Positions 22,021 through 35,046 of a DNA stretch of 64,000 nucleotides are shown piece after piece. A program made the position numbers and the translations under genes. The DNA is from Lunularia cruciata (taxonomy: Eukaryota; Streptophyta; Marchantiopsida; Lunulariales; Lunulariaceae), in assembly GCA_948567375.1 (NCBI GenBank), contig OX419759.1:6788744-6852743 (forward strand). The letters are read 5' to 3'. A model generated the notes under the pieces. It made no database searches and was not told the origin of the DNA. It was given only the letters and a program-made list of their open reading frames with translations. The stretch's first letter is position 1, and each line of letters starts with the position of its first letter.

Positions 22021-23591
22021 CATTTGACAGACAATTTTACGAGTACCCTCAAAATAATTTACAGGATATCCATGCTCTTTCCGTCAAAAACTAAAATTTC
22101 AAAATCTAGAACCAACTAATAACTTTTACTCTATGATCTACCGCAAAGTCTAACACTTCGAAGTAATCACTGTCCGAGGGCAGAGATAAACCACATTATG
22201 CTTCATAAGTGTGAAGGAGAAGTGTAGCAAGTGTTATTTTACTGGACAACAAAGTCGCAAGATGTAAAACGAAGCAGCGAAAAAAGGTACAATCTACGTG
22301 TGGTACTCCGGAGTTAAAGTCAAAGGATAAAACATGATAAAGAAGTCGAATTAGGTGTTTACTCCATAAACTGGTATCTGACAAGGTAAAGAAGAATCAG
22401 GTGAAGAGGGATCACTTTACGTGGTAAGATCGTGTACCAAAAAATGGTCGATAGAATGCTAATAACGACACTAGCAACCGTATAGAATGCGTAAGCTTGT
22501 CACTTGTGGTCGAAACTTCTCGGCCATAAACAGATCCTCACCCGAAAAGTGAGCCCTCTCGGAAAGTAGCTTATCGTATGCAAGACCACCACAAATTCAG
22601 CGATTTCTAAGGCCTGAGAAGAGAGGGGAGGGATTTGATGGGGCTGCAAAAGCTTGGTCCTCATCCCTCTCTAAAGGTCACCAGAAAACTATGCTCATAT
22701 CACACCACGTGTCCGCTCGTCAACTCTATCCCATCAGGTTACGGGCTACTGCCCGTCTGCCAGTCTCCAGTTTTCCCCGTTCGTCTTCTCTTTCACGTGG
22801 GGCCACCCACTGACATAACTTGTCACAGGGATCGGGGGATCCTGTACCTTCCTTCCTTCGGGCAGGCAACCAACATGTGGGGAGAAAACGGTCAAGGTGG
22901 GAAGTTTTCTCTCCTCTGACCTGATCGGAAAGCTCAGTACTGTACTGTAATACCATCCACCTGTCCGGGGAAATTCGACCACGAGAGGGAAGATATCCAG
23001 GATAAACTCAGCAATTTCCGAGGAGAAGGATATTAGCTTCTTTGCCTAACTTGTTTCCATGTCCACTCACCTGTCCTAGCGGTTCTTCTTTCGACGTAGA
23101 TAACAGTTTCAAGATGTTTCAAGAGTTTTCAAGAGGTCTCTTCTTCCACGTCGTGTAGATCAAGGAGTCATTTCAAAACATAAATTTTATCCCGTCATGA
23201 TATTGCAATAGCTGGCTTGAATTGCATAGCACATTATCTTGCTCCAATGTCGCACAGATTGAACGGAGTGCTGGTAACAGTGGGCAGATTAGCTTGCGGG
23301 CACACAAACACGTCTAGACCAACTACTCCATGCTGTAGATTACGCTCGTATCATTGAGATTAGAGTTTTGGAGTAGAGTGCTCGAATCAACAAGAAGACT
23401 TGGAGAGCAGCTCTATCATTTGCTCGCGAGCGTAGTATATATATTATTCAGAGAAAGGCCTCCGGACAACCACGCTAATCTTGTAAATTTTGCCTCTGAG
23501 GGAAGAAACTTTATATGTTGAATTTGGACTTCTTTTACCTTGGGTTACGTAGGCTTTTCCGGACGATGTTACATGTCTGTCACAAAATGTA

Positions 23592-24032
23592 ATGCAAGCG
23601 AGAAATTTGAACGGAAATCATGTCGAATGTTTACTAACCTTCCGGATAATGCTGATAAATTTTGTGACAAGAAGGCCTATACTCCAAGCGGTTATTATCC
23701 ACTCTAATCTGTTATGCTATATGTGCATGAACCATAAAGTGAAAGTAAATGTCTTGGACGTACATCCAGCAGTATATCCATTAGAACTTTTGGATTCAAT
23801 AGACGAGAAAGCATATATGTTGTATTCAATAGACGAGAAAGCATATATGTTGTACAACTTCAGGAGTAGACTGCGCACCACTTTAAACTCCAAATCGAGA
23901 GAACGTAGCGTATTCGTAGTGTTACGTACTGACTTACGTCTCCTGGCCTTGGATCTTGTTACTTTTCTCGGCCAAACTATCTCAAAAGAGCAACACTCAC
24001 GTTCTTCAGAGAATGTGGGGCGACTGAATTGA
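23592..24032 (+). other. Unassigned 146-codon open frame with a 10-codon duplication
   Basis: The frame starts with ATG and carries a tandem 30-bp duplication at 23794-23823 and 23824-23853, encoding twice a unit with D-E-K-A-Y-M-L-Y. No domain, signal peptide or homologue is recognised, and the reverse strand is open over much of the same stretch. It may be chance. The duplication itself is certain. Confidence 0.25.
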
Positions 24033-24169
24033 ACCTCTATTTTATGTAGATCATGTTCACCTTTGTCACTTCCTGTCATCAAAACTCACACACTTTAAGT
24101 TTTCTACATGCACCTCGATCCTCCTAGTTACCGTGCTCATTCTTCGTAATTGTTCATGGAGAATACCGC

Positions 24170-24661
24170 ATGGTTAGAACGGGAATCGCTTCTGACAGAC
24201 ACCGTCCAAGGCATGGAACACAGCTCTCGATGTCGTATGAATACACAAACTTTTGGCCCCATGTACACACCAGGTTGACACTAACAACCTTCTACATGCA
24301 TGGTGATGAAAACTGTACCGTAAAGCGAGCCTGGAAGGAACTGGAGATATTACTAGATGATTGGAGGCAGGATTTTGGTAACATGTCTAAGACCATATTG
24401 CAGAACTTCGATCCTGCAAAAGCATTTGCAGACTGGCCACTTTGTCAGAGTTTGTTAGGCTTAAATTTAGATGACGTGGTTTACTTGCACATGCTCTCTT
24501 TAAAAACCTTAAATTTTTTTTGTGCCTATTCTAATCTCGGCTTACAACACGAGAAATTGACTAAAGAAAATGAAATTGATTGCATACATTCTCAATCCAA
24601 TGGTATTCACTTCAACTACACAGCTCAGTTTCTGACTAAATTAGACGTCCTTACTGGTTGA
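24170..24661 (+). other. Unassigned 163-codon open frame
   Basis: It is the longest ATG-initiated open frame outside the recognised genes and transposons. The translation has mixed composition (W-K-E-L-E-I-L-L-D-D-W in the middle) with no motif I know, no signal peptide and no membrane segment. It lies about 1.7 kb upstream of the POLAR-like gene on the same strand. It could be an orphan exon or noncoding sequence. Confidence 0.25.
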
Positions 24662-25799
24662 AGTTTGTGTCACAGAACTGTGAAGTATGGGCAGCGTAGT
24701 CAGGAAGTCCAGATGGCATGAAATGGGTATGAATGTAGACTACAGTATTGCAGTGGCAAACTATGGACACTGCCGACGGATTGGAGAGTTACACTACCTA
24801 ATCGTTTACTGTATCATGGCTTTCTGCTAAAATCAATAAGCTGTGTTACTTTGGTTCTTTCGATATGCACATGGAATGACACTCTCTTGGTCCGCTGCAG
24901 ACAATCCTAAAGCAAGAAGAAGGGCGGAGAAACAGATGAAATTTAACGATTCTGCTCTATGGAAATGATGATAAAGACGCCAATGCCGGAACTCTCTTGT
25001 AGAGTCCGATACCATTAATCAAAATTTTTGTTTGATACATATACCACAAACTCGTCGTTTTTACGAAAATAAACTGGAAGGACTTTTAATATCAGACCGG
25101 GAAATGATTAGAACAAGATCTAATTCAGAAGAAACCTTAGTTCCTAAGTGTTACAATAATATTAACTGTTGAACCACCAAAGATGGCGTTCAGACCTTAA
25201 ACTGGACACTGTAGTTGTTAAAGTCGATTGTCACGTGCATATCTGAAAAATGTTGAATCATATTGTCGAGATCATGCTGCGAAGAAACAAGGGGAGATGA
25301 GCTATGTTCAACTTTCTTTTTAGAGTTGGGGGAAAGCAGAGGAAAGTGGAGAAAGAAACAACTTTAGATGCAAACCGTAGTTGTCAACAGAAGAATGTAT
25401 TAGGAAAATGTGAATGAAGTTAAAAGGTTTACATCATATAAACAGTGGGAGAAAGAAGAAACGGCAAAGAGGCCCCTAGTATTTCTCCTATGCTCCTGGA
25501 GTTGGAGTTGGAGTTGTAAAAGCTGGCGGGTGAAATGCAACCGGCGACGGGGGATCACCAGTGAGAGGAGATCGGACGACGGGTGCAGCCGGTCCGGGGA
25601 GGAAGATAAGCAGCAGGGGGAATACAATGGATCGAGAGATGGGAGAAGAAAGGTGGAGGAGAGGAGAGAAGAAGAAGTAGAAGAAGTGGAGAAGGACTCG
25701 AGAGACACGAGACGATGCGGCGATCACGAAATCCTAGGCAGTTTCTTGACAATGAGAGCGAGTCTTTGGCCGCGGAGCGAGTGATCGAGTTTAGCACGA

Positions 25800-26371
25800 G
25801 TGGAATGGTGAATGCAGGGTTCAGGGTTTAGTGTGGAGGGAGATATTGAATAAAGTTGGAGGAATAGGAAGAGCTGAAGGAGAAGAAGAAGAAGAAGAGA
25901 CGAGAGTCGGGAAGGAGGCTGGGGAGTTGTTGTGGTGGTGGAGTTGTTGTGAGAACTTGCGAGGTGGAGTTGGATCGAGATTGGAGAGTTGGCTTTGCGG
26001 GATGGGGGAGGCGTTGTGGAGGAGTTGGAGAGACGGGGAGGAGGAGGGGGAGCAGAGGAGGACGGGGAAGTGGTGCGATGGACGGTGACGGGAGGAGAAT
26101 GAGGCGCGGGCATGGAAGGGAGTGAACTGCATAGGTGCAGCGGGGTTGTTGAGGAACAGCAACTCAATTGTGATGGGTTAATGGTCGAGCGAGTATAATG
26201 AGAGATGCAGCTGTCGTTGAAGAACAGGGGTCGACGAGTAGTAGGGCTGTGGTCGAAGAGCATTTGCGGAGGGGGCTGTTCCTGGTGAAAATTTGGCAAG
26301 AAGTTTTGAGGGTGAAATTTGCGGGAGAGAAGAAGGATTTGTTTGGCAGGCTGGATGAATTCAAGAGAGAA
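25800..26371 (+). promoter_or_regulatory. Purine-rich leader of the POLAR-like gene (probable 5' UTR)
   Basis: About 570 bp are dominated by GGA/GAA runs on the plus strand, typical of long plant 5' leaders. An in-frame ATG at 26198 could add 58 residues to the protein. The ATG at 26372 is preferred because the family normally begins with a short hydrophobic segment. The transcription start cannot be fixed from sequence. Confidence 0.4.
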
Positions 26372-29300
26372 ATGTGGCTCCTGTTGGTAGCCGCAGGCTC
26401 AGGGTACCTGGCAAGATGCTGGCACAAGACACTGAAGCCTCCCGGGCCTCATGCGCAACTCACTGACCATGCTCATCACGACCCCGACGAGAGGCCCGGG
26501 AGTCCGAACTATTCAAGCCCGCATCTTATCGATAGCTCATCCCCGAATGGAATGCGGTACACATCACACGGCCATCATACTTCCCCCAGAGGTTCTAGAC
26601 GGTCTTTCACTTCCAAGGGACTAAGTAAGAAGCTCTTCTCCGATGGGGGCCAAGCGGCGCCCAGGAACCCTCAAAAAGAGAAGGATGGAGGAGACGCAGC
26701 AGGAAATTCGACCGCGGTGCTCAGTCCTGATGATACCAAGAGGCTCATTGCAGGAGGGATTGAAAAATCGGTGGAAGGGACGAGGTTGGGGGACAACAAG
26801 AGAAGTCCGTGGTCCAGTTTCAAAGCGAAGAAGAAACAATCGTCAGTGGACGGTAGCGAGAAGGAGTCGTCAGCTGGTTGCCTCAAACGAACAGGTGAGA
26901 AATTTCGTTGGGTTAGGGAGAGGAGAAAATCCAGTTCGGACAACGCTTCGTCCAGTTCTCGTAGCTTGCAAGCACTGCTCGCCGACGGAGAAGAGACCCC
27001 AGCGTCAGGTGTTGGATCCACCAGCATGGAGTTTGTTTCTGCGACTCAGAGCGCTAGCCAGTCAATTGACTTGGACAAGTCTCTCACGGGGCTTTTCGTG
27101 GTTGATGCTGATGCAGGCAAGGATGGTACCCAGCCTCCTAAGCCTAGTGAGGAATCATCATCACGGGGTGGTGGTATTCGCCAGAAGATTCTTCAGTTTG
27201 AAGAAGGACGGATAGGAGCCAGTTCCAACTCCAAAGTCTCACCAGATGGTAAGAGCACTGTCTCATCTTCCTCGAAAGATGAATCTTCGAGTTCAGATGG
27301 TAAAGAAGACAAAGGGAACCTTTCGTTAAGGGCCGAGACTGTGAATGCCGTCCTTTCTTTGAGGGCTGCAAATCTTGCACAGGCTCAAGCCCTAGCTCAA
27401 GCTCAGGCTCAGGCCCACGCGATGGAAAGGGAAAAAGTGCGAAATCTCAAGCTAGACAGTATCGCTAGTACCAGTCTTGAAGAGGTGGAAGTCCTTCCAG
27501 GTGGAAAAGGCAAAAGAAGAACAGATGCAGGCAAGACCGCTGGGGAAGGGGAGGCCACACTACTACCAGCATTCTTGCCGGGAAAAAGAACTAAGGATTC
27601 TAATAAATCAGTATCCCTGGAGTCTATCGAAGCAACTCTCACGAGCGGCAAGAGAATGAAAGACAGGGAAGTAGCAAATGAGGATAGTAACGACCTAGGG
27701 GAATCCTCCTTGGCTTCTGTATTTGGGCCCATAGATCTGTCTCAAGTCTTTTTTGGCTTTGACAGTATGTTCTTTGGTTCCCCTAAAGAGGAAAGGTCCC
27801 CAGCAAGAGGTTCCAAGAGGTCTAAAAATATGAGTAGATCGGGAAACAGAAATCTTCGCAGGATGAGAGAATCCCCTAAACCTGTGTCTGCAATCGAGAG
27901 CTGTCTCAGAGCTCAGCAGTTCAGGGAGGAGAGTACTCATGTTGCGAGGGCTTTGAATTTTTCTTCTTACAGTCGAGGAGAGCAACGCAGCCCATCATTT
28001 GGTCAATCCGATGGGTCTCCTTCTCCGAGCTCCTCCACCCCAACGAGAGAATACGACGATGATAAAGGGGAAAATACAGATTTGGATGATGATGAGCTAA
28101 AGGCTGTGATAGGGCTTCCTCTCCTAAGGACACCTCCAAGGAGAGGATCTTCTAAGAGCAAGGAAGTCCAACCGTACAAGGGAGGGCTGGAGTTAGTGGT
28201 CGCAGAATCAAACTTTCCGAGAAGTGTAGTTTCGGAAGAAACCGAAAGAGTTTACCCTAGCCAGTCTAAGCTCACTGACGTGCTTTGGAGAAGAACTTTA
28301 CTTCCAGTTTCTTTGAAGAAAAGGAAAGTTTCTCAAGCTGTGACACCCTCATCTACTACACCGGATAGCAAAGGAAATGCCTATGAGTTTGAAGGTGCGC
28401 CCTCCCACTTCCATTTGTTTTACCTTTTGCAAACTCATTTCTAGTACGTCTGGTATATGCAAAGTGATACCACAAGATGCGGAGCAATTCACAGAACTTG
28501 GTCCGTTAAATATTCATAAGACGAATCATGGGAGTACTCCAGTGCCACGATATGTAGATGGTTTTTACCATCTCTCGTACAAGCACTTAATTCCTTCGAG
28601 TATATGCAAGGCTGTAGCAAATGTGTCAGCTTCCCTTCACATCAAAATTTCTCTTTCGCGAGAATTGTGTGTTGAGAATAATGATATATTTTCCGTACAT
28701 GTTTAGAACTTTCGCTGAGTGGTAGTCCCTATATTTGCTAGGATTGCCTAGCAACTCAATGTTGGTATTTCTGTTGTGTATCCTATTGTGACACCCTGAG
28801 GATTCTGTGATCAATTTGCTGTTTATCGGTTTGTCTGCTTTACCAAGTGAAAGGCCGGAAGACCGTAGACCATGGGAAGCATGTTCGTTTGGCTCCGTCC
28901 GGTTTAGCCTGTTTGATGTTAAACATTTTTTTACCTATTTACAGAGTTCTCACTTCTTATTTCTTGTTTGTGCAACCTTCTTAGCTGTTGTTCCTTATTT
29001 TGCACATGTCTGACGGGGATTTCTAAATGGGTACAGCTTTGGTCATTCCACCCATGGAGGGACTGCTTTTCAGTTTCGGAGTTGGAATTGGTGTTATGTC
29101 TTCGATGGAGTCGTCGGAAACTGAGGTTGAGAGGCTCAGCAGATTGTTGCGGGATTCAGAAGAAAGGATTGCACACCTAAACGATCTGTTGAGTGAGTCG
29201 AGAGTAATCACTGCCGAATTGGGTGGATTGACCTCACAGCAATTGCTTCTTGCGGGCAGCATGTCTAGTGATGGACGGGTGTACGTAGAGGTACGCAACT

Positions 29301-31717
29301 GGGATTGTACCCAGTTTATCTCCTTGAGCAAGCTACCTTCTTAGTCCTTAAAAACCGGGAGGATTGTTCTTAGCAGGCTAGTTTCTCCTCTCGATATTCG
29401 TGTTCACTATCTTTACATCGTGCTAATTGCTTAAAATCGTTTGTCTACAACGTATGTTTCTTATAGGTTGGTAACAACAAAGCTCAAAGAAATGTAATGG
29501 GGCTCATTCCCTTCATCGATGAGACTGGACGAGAGAGAACCGATCTGTTCAGGAGAGAAGCACCGGAAACTCCTCAGCAGATAGAGCATATGGCCGAACT
29601 GGAGGCAGAACTGGAAGCGGAGCTAGGTTTGCTTACTGGCGGGATCTCTGAGGATTTGAATGGAACACCAGATTTTGAAGAGGTAATGGACCTCTTCCAC
29701 GCTGCAATCCGTAGCAACAGGGACCAGACTAGTGTGAAGGTTCTGCTGAATAGAACTGGAGGTCGGAGACGTCGTTACTTGTTTATGCAAGGCCGTCACC
29801 CAATATCTCCTTCATCCTCTTTGTCCACTACTTTGCACATACACTTGAAAAAGATCAGGTCGCTTACAAAGGTGGAATATGCCGTGTGAAAATGTGCAGT
29901 TGGACCCCGAAGGTGTGGCAGGTGTGGCCGACCGTGATTTGATTGTTGAGGGGCTACCGGCAGTATTAGACTGGGATGACGATAATGACGACTTTGTTCC
30001 TGCAGAGGTCCCTAGCCACTCTGGTGGCGGGGTTCCACCTAGAGAGCTAGCTAGACTTTTGCGGAAGGTGCTCAATTCTTGGCAAGAAATCAAATTGCAA
30101 GAGCTAGAGGCTGAGCTCGAGGAAGCTGAGGAGAAGTTACGGAAGATGGAGAAGGAGTTGGAGGAATTGAAGGGAACGGGCGCAATTGCTTCACCACCTC
30201 CTGCAGGCAAGTTGACGCTGTTATTTAGCTTTGTGGAAGATAATGATATAAAAAGTCATTATGTACAACGAGACAAGAGACACGGAGACATGTCTAACAT
30301 TGGAGTGGCTGCCTGAACAGGAGATTCTACGAGTGCGGCACCTTCGGGTGTTAAGCAATCTCAGCTCGAGGTCGTTTCACACCAAATTCCTTTCTCAGAA
30401 ACTCAAGCGGAAACACCGGCTCACGAGTTAACGGAGGTTCAAGAACTTCCGGACGATTCAAGTGAAGCTGTCAAGTCGGAGGGTGATGTTGTCTTAGAGG
30501 CGACGAAGCTCGTTGCCGAGCAGTTTAGTCCTACTCTTCCTGAAAGACCCAATCCTGCAATCCGGATTGGCCCGTCTTCAAGTCTCCGTGGTTCAGTGAA
30601 GAGTCTGTTGTCGTCGGAGGAATCGCTGGAAACTGAGGCTCAAGCAGCAAACGATGCCGTCTGTGATGAGTTTCTCAGTTCTGTTTTCGGTGTTTCAGCC
30701 AAAGGTGCCAGTGGCATAGGTTTGGAACTTGATGAGGACGAGGAGGATGAGGAGGACCTTGAAAGCCCTGAATTCAACGTCTCGGTAATCGAGATGCCTG
30801 TTTCTCCCGTTGCTGGTGCTAGGAGTAAAGATCCTTCAGCAGTTTCAAATGACTCGAATACATCTGATCAAGTACCGGATGCCCTTCCCACTTCCTCCGG
30901 GGAAGATTTGGATCAGGTTGTCGGTGAACTGCTGAGACGGGACAGCAGTACAGTGAAAAATGCTATTAAAGAGTTTCTTTTGTGGGAAAGAGCTGAGGCA
31001 GATGAGATCAATCCGATTACGGATGAAGTGGTAGAGGAAGAACCTGCTGCTCAGTCTTACTCTCGACGGGCGACTGGGAAGTACTCGACACCTCAAAAAT
31101 CCATAATTTCTTCAAGACTGGAGCAACTGGCCAGATCAACGTTCACTGGTGAGAAACTGCCTCTTCTGGAAAGAAGTGCCGAAGTAGCCTTAACACCTCC
31201 ACCACCACCCTTCGGTACTACAAAGTTAGATGATAAAACAATGAAGCTGTTTGGGCTACGTGATCGTGAAGCCCCGACGGCCAAAGGTGAAAGACTGCAA
31301 TCTCCAGTATTGAAAGGCAGCGAGACAGCGAAGCCCGAAGCATCAAAGGTCGTCAGTGCGAGCGAAGCGGCTCCACGGCAAGCCTCCAACGATTTGTCTG
31401 CAGCTGAAAGCGACTTTCAGAGTCTACTTGAGAAGAGGCGGGAACTGCGATATGCTTCATCGAAGGTCGGGTTGTCGTTGGCAAGTATCCCCCCAGTTCC
31501 AGAGCGTGAACCTGGAACTTACTACAGGCACAGGGAGGATGCCAGTCGCGCAGGAACGAACTCTCCGATTCAAAAGTTATCTAGCAAAAACCTGTTCCAT
31601 AGCCCCCAAATCAAGAACACTCGCCTCTCATTAGAGACCCAAAATAATAGGTTGTACCAAAATCCTATGTCAGATTGGTTAGGAGAGGTCGGTAGTCCAC
31701 CTTCAGATTCCTCGTAG
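26372..31717 (+). CDS. POLAR-like plant coiled-coil protein, five exons, about 1417 aa
   Basis: Exons: 26372-28394, 29037-29290, 29467-29739, 29900-30206 and 30321-31717. Phases agree and the total is 1418 codons including stop. The protein opens with M-W-L-L-L-V-A-A-G-S-G-Y (hydrophobic), followed by a long Ser-rich disordered region with an Ala/Gln run near residue 340. C-L-R-A-Q-Q-F-R-E-E lies near residue 507 (compare C-L-x-A-Q-L-x-K-E-H in angiosperm members). Exon 2 has L-L-F-S-F-G-V-G-I-G, then a coiled coil. Exon 3 has E-L-E-A-E-L-E-A-E-L (about 802-812). Exon 4 has E-L-A-R-L-L-R-K-V-L and a coiled coil (about 898-945). Exon 5 adds 465 mostly disordered residues. Arabidopsis POLAR localises at the cortex in asymmetric stomatal-lineage divisions. 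Whether this protein is polar is inference. Intron 4 is GC-AG. Confidence 0.75.
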
Positions 31718-33940
31718 TGCTAGTGAAATAAGTCAGCGATCACTCAACCTTGATCCCAAATGCTGTAACCTTTACTGCGATATGTCTGTTCGCCCTGTTT
31801 CCACATATTCATTCCAGCCTGGTAGTTTGTTGTATATAGATACTGAAATTAAGAGACTGCATTCTCTACTTCGGGAAAAGGGGTGTCACAAGGCTTTTTC
31901 CACCTTGCCTTGTCAATAAGCTATTCCAGAATATGACACAGATGAAATTCTGCAAGGGATTAGAAATTCGTGATTGCAGATCACCTTGAAACCGCACACG
32001 GGAAATTGCCGAAGAGTTGTCAACTGTCAAGCCCAGAGTGGTTTTCATCGAAGGAGAAGGTCGGGGACCGGCTTCAGGTTGTGGAAACATCTCTGACCAT
32101 TGGTCCTCAGAGAGGGAAAGGGAGTGCAAACAGGTTCTTAGTATCCAGCTGGCCAGTGCATGCCAGAAAAGGCTTATTAATTCATGGGATGGATTATGAG
32201 AGTTATGAGACCGAAGTAGTTGGTAAGTTGTACCACATGGTATGTAGTCCAACTGGCTTCAGGTGCCACAGGCTTGTAATTTCCTGATTATTACCGAGAA
32301 GTCTCTCATTGCAGAGCTCTATTGAAAGCTCTTAATTAACTGTTCAAATAGAGACTATCTTTTGTGCCATGACACTTGTGCTACGTACTCCAAACAAGAT
32401 GTGATTATCCATTCGAGCATATGTGCCCTGTTTCGTAGAATGTCAACGATCTGAGTGTCAGCCTTGGCACAAATAGTTTGAATACTGAGAGCCTCTTTCA
32501 GAGTATCGTTCCTGGTTGAGGACGGTCTGTGATGCAACCGGAGATTGCAGCAAAAGTTTAGCCACCGTGCGGAGTCGTCCATCTTGGACCCTGATTCAAA
32601 TATGGATGCATACACCCAGCGACCGGGATTGAAGCACGTGCAGCACCATCTGCAGTGCCGGGAAACTTAAATAGGTGGGCGGATGTATTTCTGCATGAAA
32701 GCTACTACAGGAACTGGAGCATTCTCTCCTGACAGTGTTAGATGCTGGATCTCGGCAGAGTACTACTTTACGAAGACATGCCTGTCCCTGTCTGTGTTAC
32801 CCAGAGTGCAGTCGGACTTCACCTCGACCAGGGAACCGCAAGGAACGTTCACCCGACTTGAATTTCAAGGAAGGACTTCACAGCACCCTAACCTTAGCTC
32901 TTCCGATTTCCAGGATTCCAAGTTGGCCAACAGCTTTAACGGTACTTGTGATGCCACGGTAGATCGAATTGCCATAGTTTCACTACTTTTGATGCCATGT
33001 GGATTATATGGATGTGGATGGTGTCCAACTATCTATAGTTTGTAGCAGAGAGGTACTGTCGGCGAAAAATATCTCATTTCTCAGTAAGAGACGATTAAGA
33101 AATCTAAATGGACATAAAGTCCATTATGCAATGTACTTAAGAATCTGCATACCAAAATAACTAGCAGTGGTTGTCTCACAACCACAGATCAGGCATGAGG
33201 TCACAGACGCCTTAATCTGGCCTTTGATGAAAGTCTTTTAAGAATTGTGGATCTGATTTCCAGTAAATTTGTGGAGAAAAGAAAATAATGGGTAGAACGA
33301 CATGCTTTGCCCGAACCTTGATGAAAGTCTCTTAGTATGGCAGTCTCGAGTTCCGACAAAACTGTCAGGAAAATAAAGACATATGGATAAGATACAGGGA
33401 ATGTGGTGAGATATTCACTCGTTTGAACTGGATGAAAGTTTTCAAGATAAGCAGATGGAACATTTATATTGGAAGGAATAGAAAAACATTTGGATTAGAA
33501 ATAACAAATCAAGCATTTGACCGGACATGTCTTGCGTATTAGTCTTTATAAGACTATAAGAATCGATAAATCTGACTTTAATAAATTTTTTCATGGGAAA
33601 AAAATGGATAGAGAAACATGCGCTAAAATGACGAAAGATAATTCACATATTGTGGTGGCGCCTCGAATACGAATAGGAGGTCTTCAGGACTATATGTTGA
33701 CCGAGCGGTAATCCATATGCCCAGCTCTTGCTAATTAAACCATACGTCGAACGGCGGCCGGACGGTCGTTGCATGGTATACGATGTCCTCCCTTTGCTTG
33801 AATTACTAGAAATTCACGGATTTTAGATTTTACTTTTACACTGAGATTTTACTTTTCCGCTCAACCAAACTTTATCTTATTTAGTCGAGCCCATTTTTCT
33901 TTCTTATATTTTCTTCAGATTTTCTTTCTCCCAGTATAAT
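31718..33940. other. 3' flank of the POLAR-like gene and intergenic spacer
   Basis: The first few hundred bases are the likely 3' UTR. Beyond that several short open frames overlap on both strands (for example 31970-32287 and 32683-33045) without recognisable domains or splice logic. I see no gene here. Confidence 0.4.
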
Positions 33941-33941
33941 C

Positions 33942-34005
33942 AATTTGGGAGAGTGTGGAGAGGAGAGGGGAGAAATTTGGGAGAGTGTGGAGAGGAGAGG
34001 GGAGA
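33942..34005. repeat. 32-bp tandem duplication, GA-rich
   Basis: The phrase aatttgggagagtgtggaga, with about 12 more bases, occurs at 33942 and again at 33974. It lies about 400 bp before the non-LTR element and might be part of its 5' untranslated region. Confidence 0.8.
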
Positions 34006-34475
34006 GACAGGAGACTATATTTATTTTTTCTAGCACTAGCGTTCTCTAGCACTCAAGTGAATAGTCAATTCTTTTCGTTTTTCAATTTTGGTTTCATTGG
34101 CATCTAGATTGAAGACTATGGAAAATGGAATAGAAAGTTATGAGGATTTCTAGTTTTTTGTAGGGTTTAGAGTGATCATTATACATTGAGAATGATAGGT
34201 CAAGAATTTTCATTTCCAATCCCTTGGTTTTTATGATTAAGTTCCATAGGAATTTTGTTTGAAAACTTTGGAGATGTAAATTGAAAGTTATGAGAATTAT
34301 AAATTTTAGAGATTGGAAAGATTGTTTTCTTATGTGAGTTGGGAGGTGAGAGATTGTGGTTTTGTAGATATGGGGAGATATAGAGAGGAACAACATGTAT
34401 TATGATCATTATTCTTGTCATAGCCATGGTTACACCTTCCCATGTGGGGTTGCCTAGAGCAGATCAAGATACACC

Positions 34476-34539
34476 ATGCCCAGTGTGTCACCGACGCTTT
34501 ACCTTGCAAGGGGTAAAGACCCATGTACGAAGGATGCAC
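34476..34539 (+). pseudogene. N-terminal C2H2 zinc finger of the non-LTR element
   Basis: C-P-V-C-H-R-R-F-T-L, then H-V-R-R-M-H, spaced as a C2H2 finger. R2-type elements carry such fingers at the N-terminus for DNA target binding. The frame (34402-34782) continues for about 80 residues before a stop. Confidence 0.7.
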
Positions 34540-35046
34540 CAGGACTATGATTGGACCACTTGGGATGCCCACGTGAGACGAGCGACCATATTGACAGCAA
34601 CGACACTTGGGATTACACATGCTTCTTCTATCCTTTCATTGATCATTCCAGGGATACCGATCAAGTCGTGGGAGTGGTTAGCTTCTCAGGCGGGTTGCAT
34701 TTTAGGGCAATTTGAGACTAGTTTTCCATGTCCACGTCTATTCCATAGGCTATCACGCACACTCCATGATGAGGCTAGATAGGCTTTTCGCCTACCACTT
34801 GATCGTTTGGCACATGATCCCTTGGACGAGTTAAAATGGTTCCTATTTCTCTTACTCCCTTGATGGTGTCTCCGTTCTGCTAGAGGGGGACATGCGGGGC
34901 ATAGAGAGGTGGCTACTAGATTTTGTTGATTTCGAGTGGGGGATTGAGCAGCCCTTCAAGAGGAGTCTATTAGGGCTACACGATTTAGGAGACAAGCATC
35001 GCCACAAGATACCACAAAGTACACTTGATTACAACGATGTAGGACA

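Larger units (their letters stand above)
21480..25800. other. Intergenic region upstream of the POLAR-like gene
   Basis: No recognised gene. GC content is higher than in the transposon blocks. It contains an 85-bp tandem duplication (21851-22020), a 30-bp tandem duplication (23794-23853), and two unassigned open frames (23592-24032, 24170-24661). I see no homology that would make either frame a gene. Confidence 0.4.

Noticed and set aside
25410-26299. Overlapping open frames on both strands (for example 191 codons minus at 25724-26299)
   Set aside because: Low-complexity GA/TC-rich leader keeps several frames open by chance. The minus-strand translations are Ser/Pro/Leu runs.
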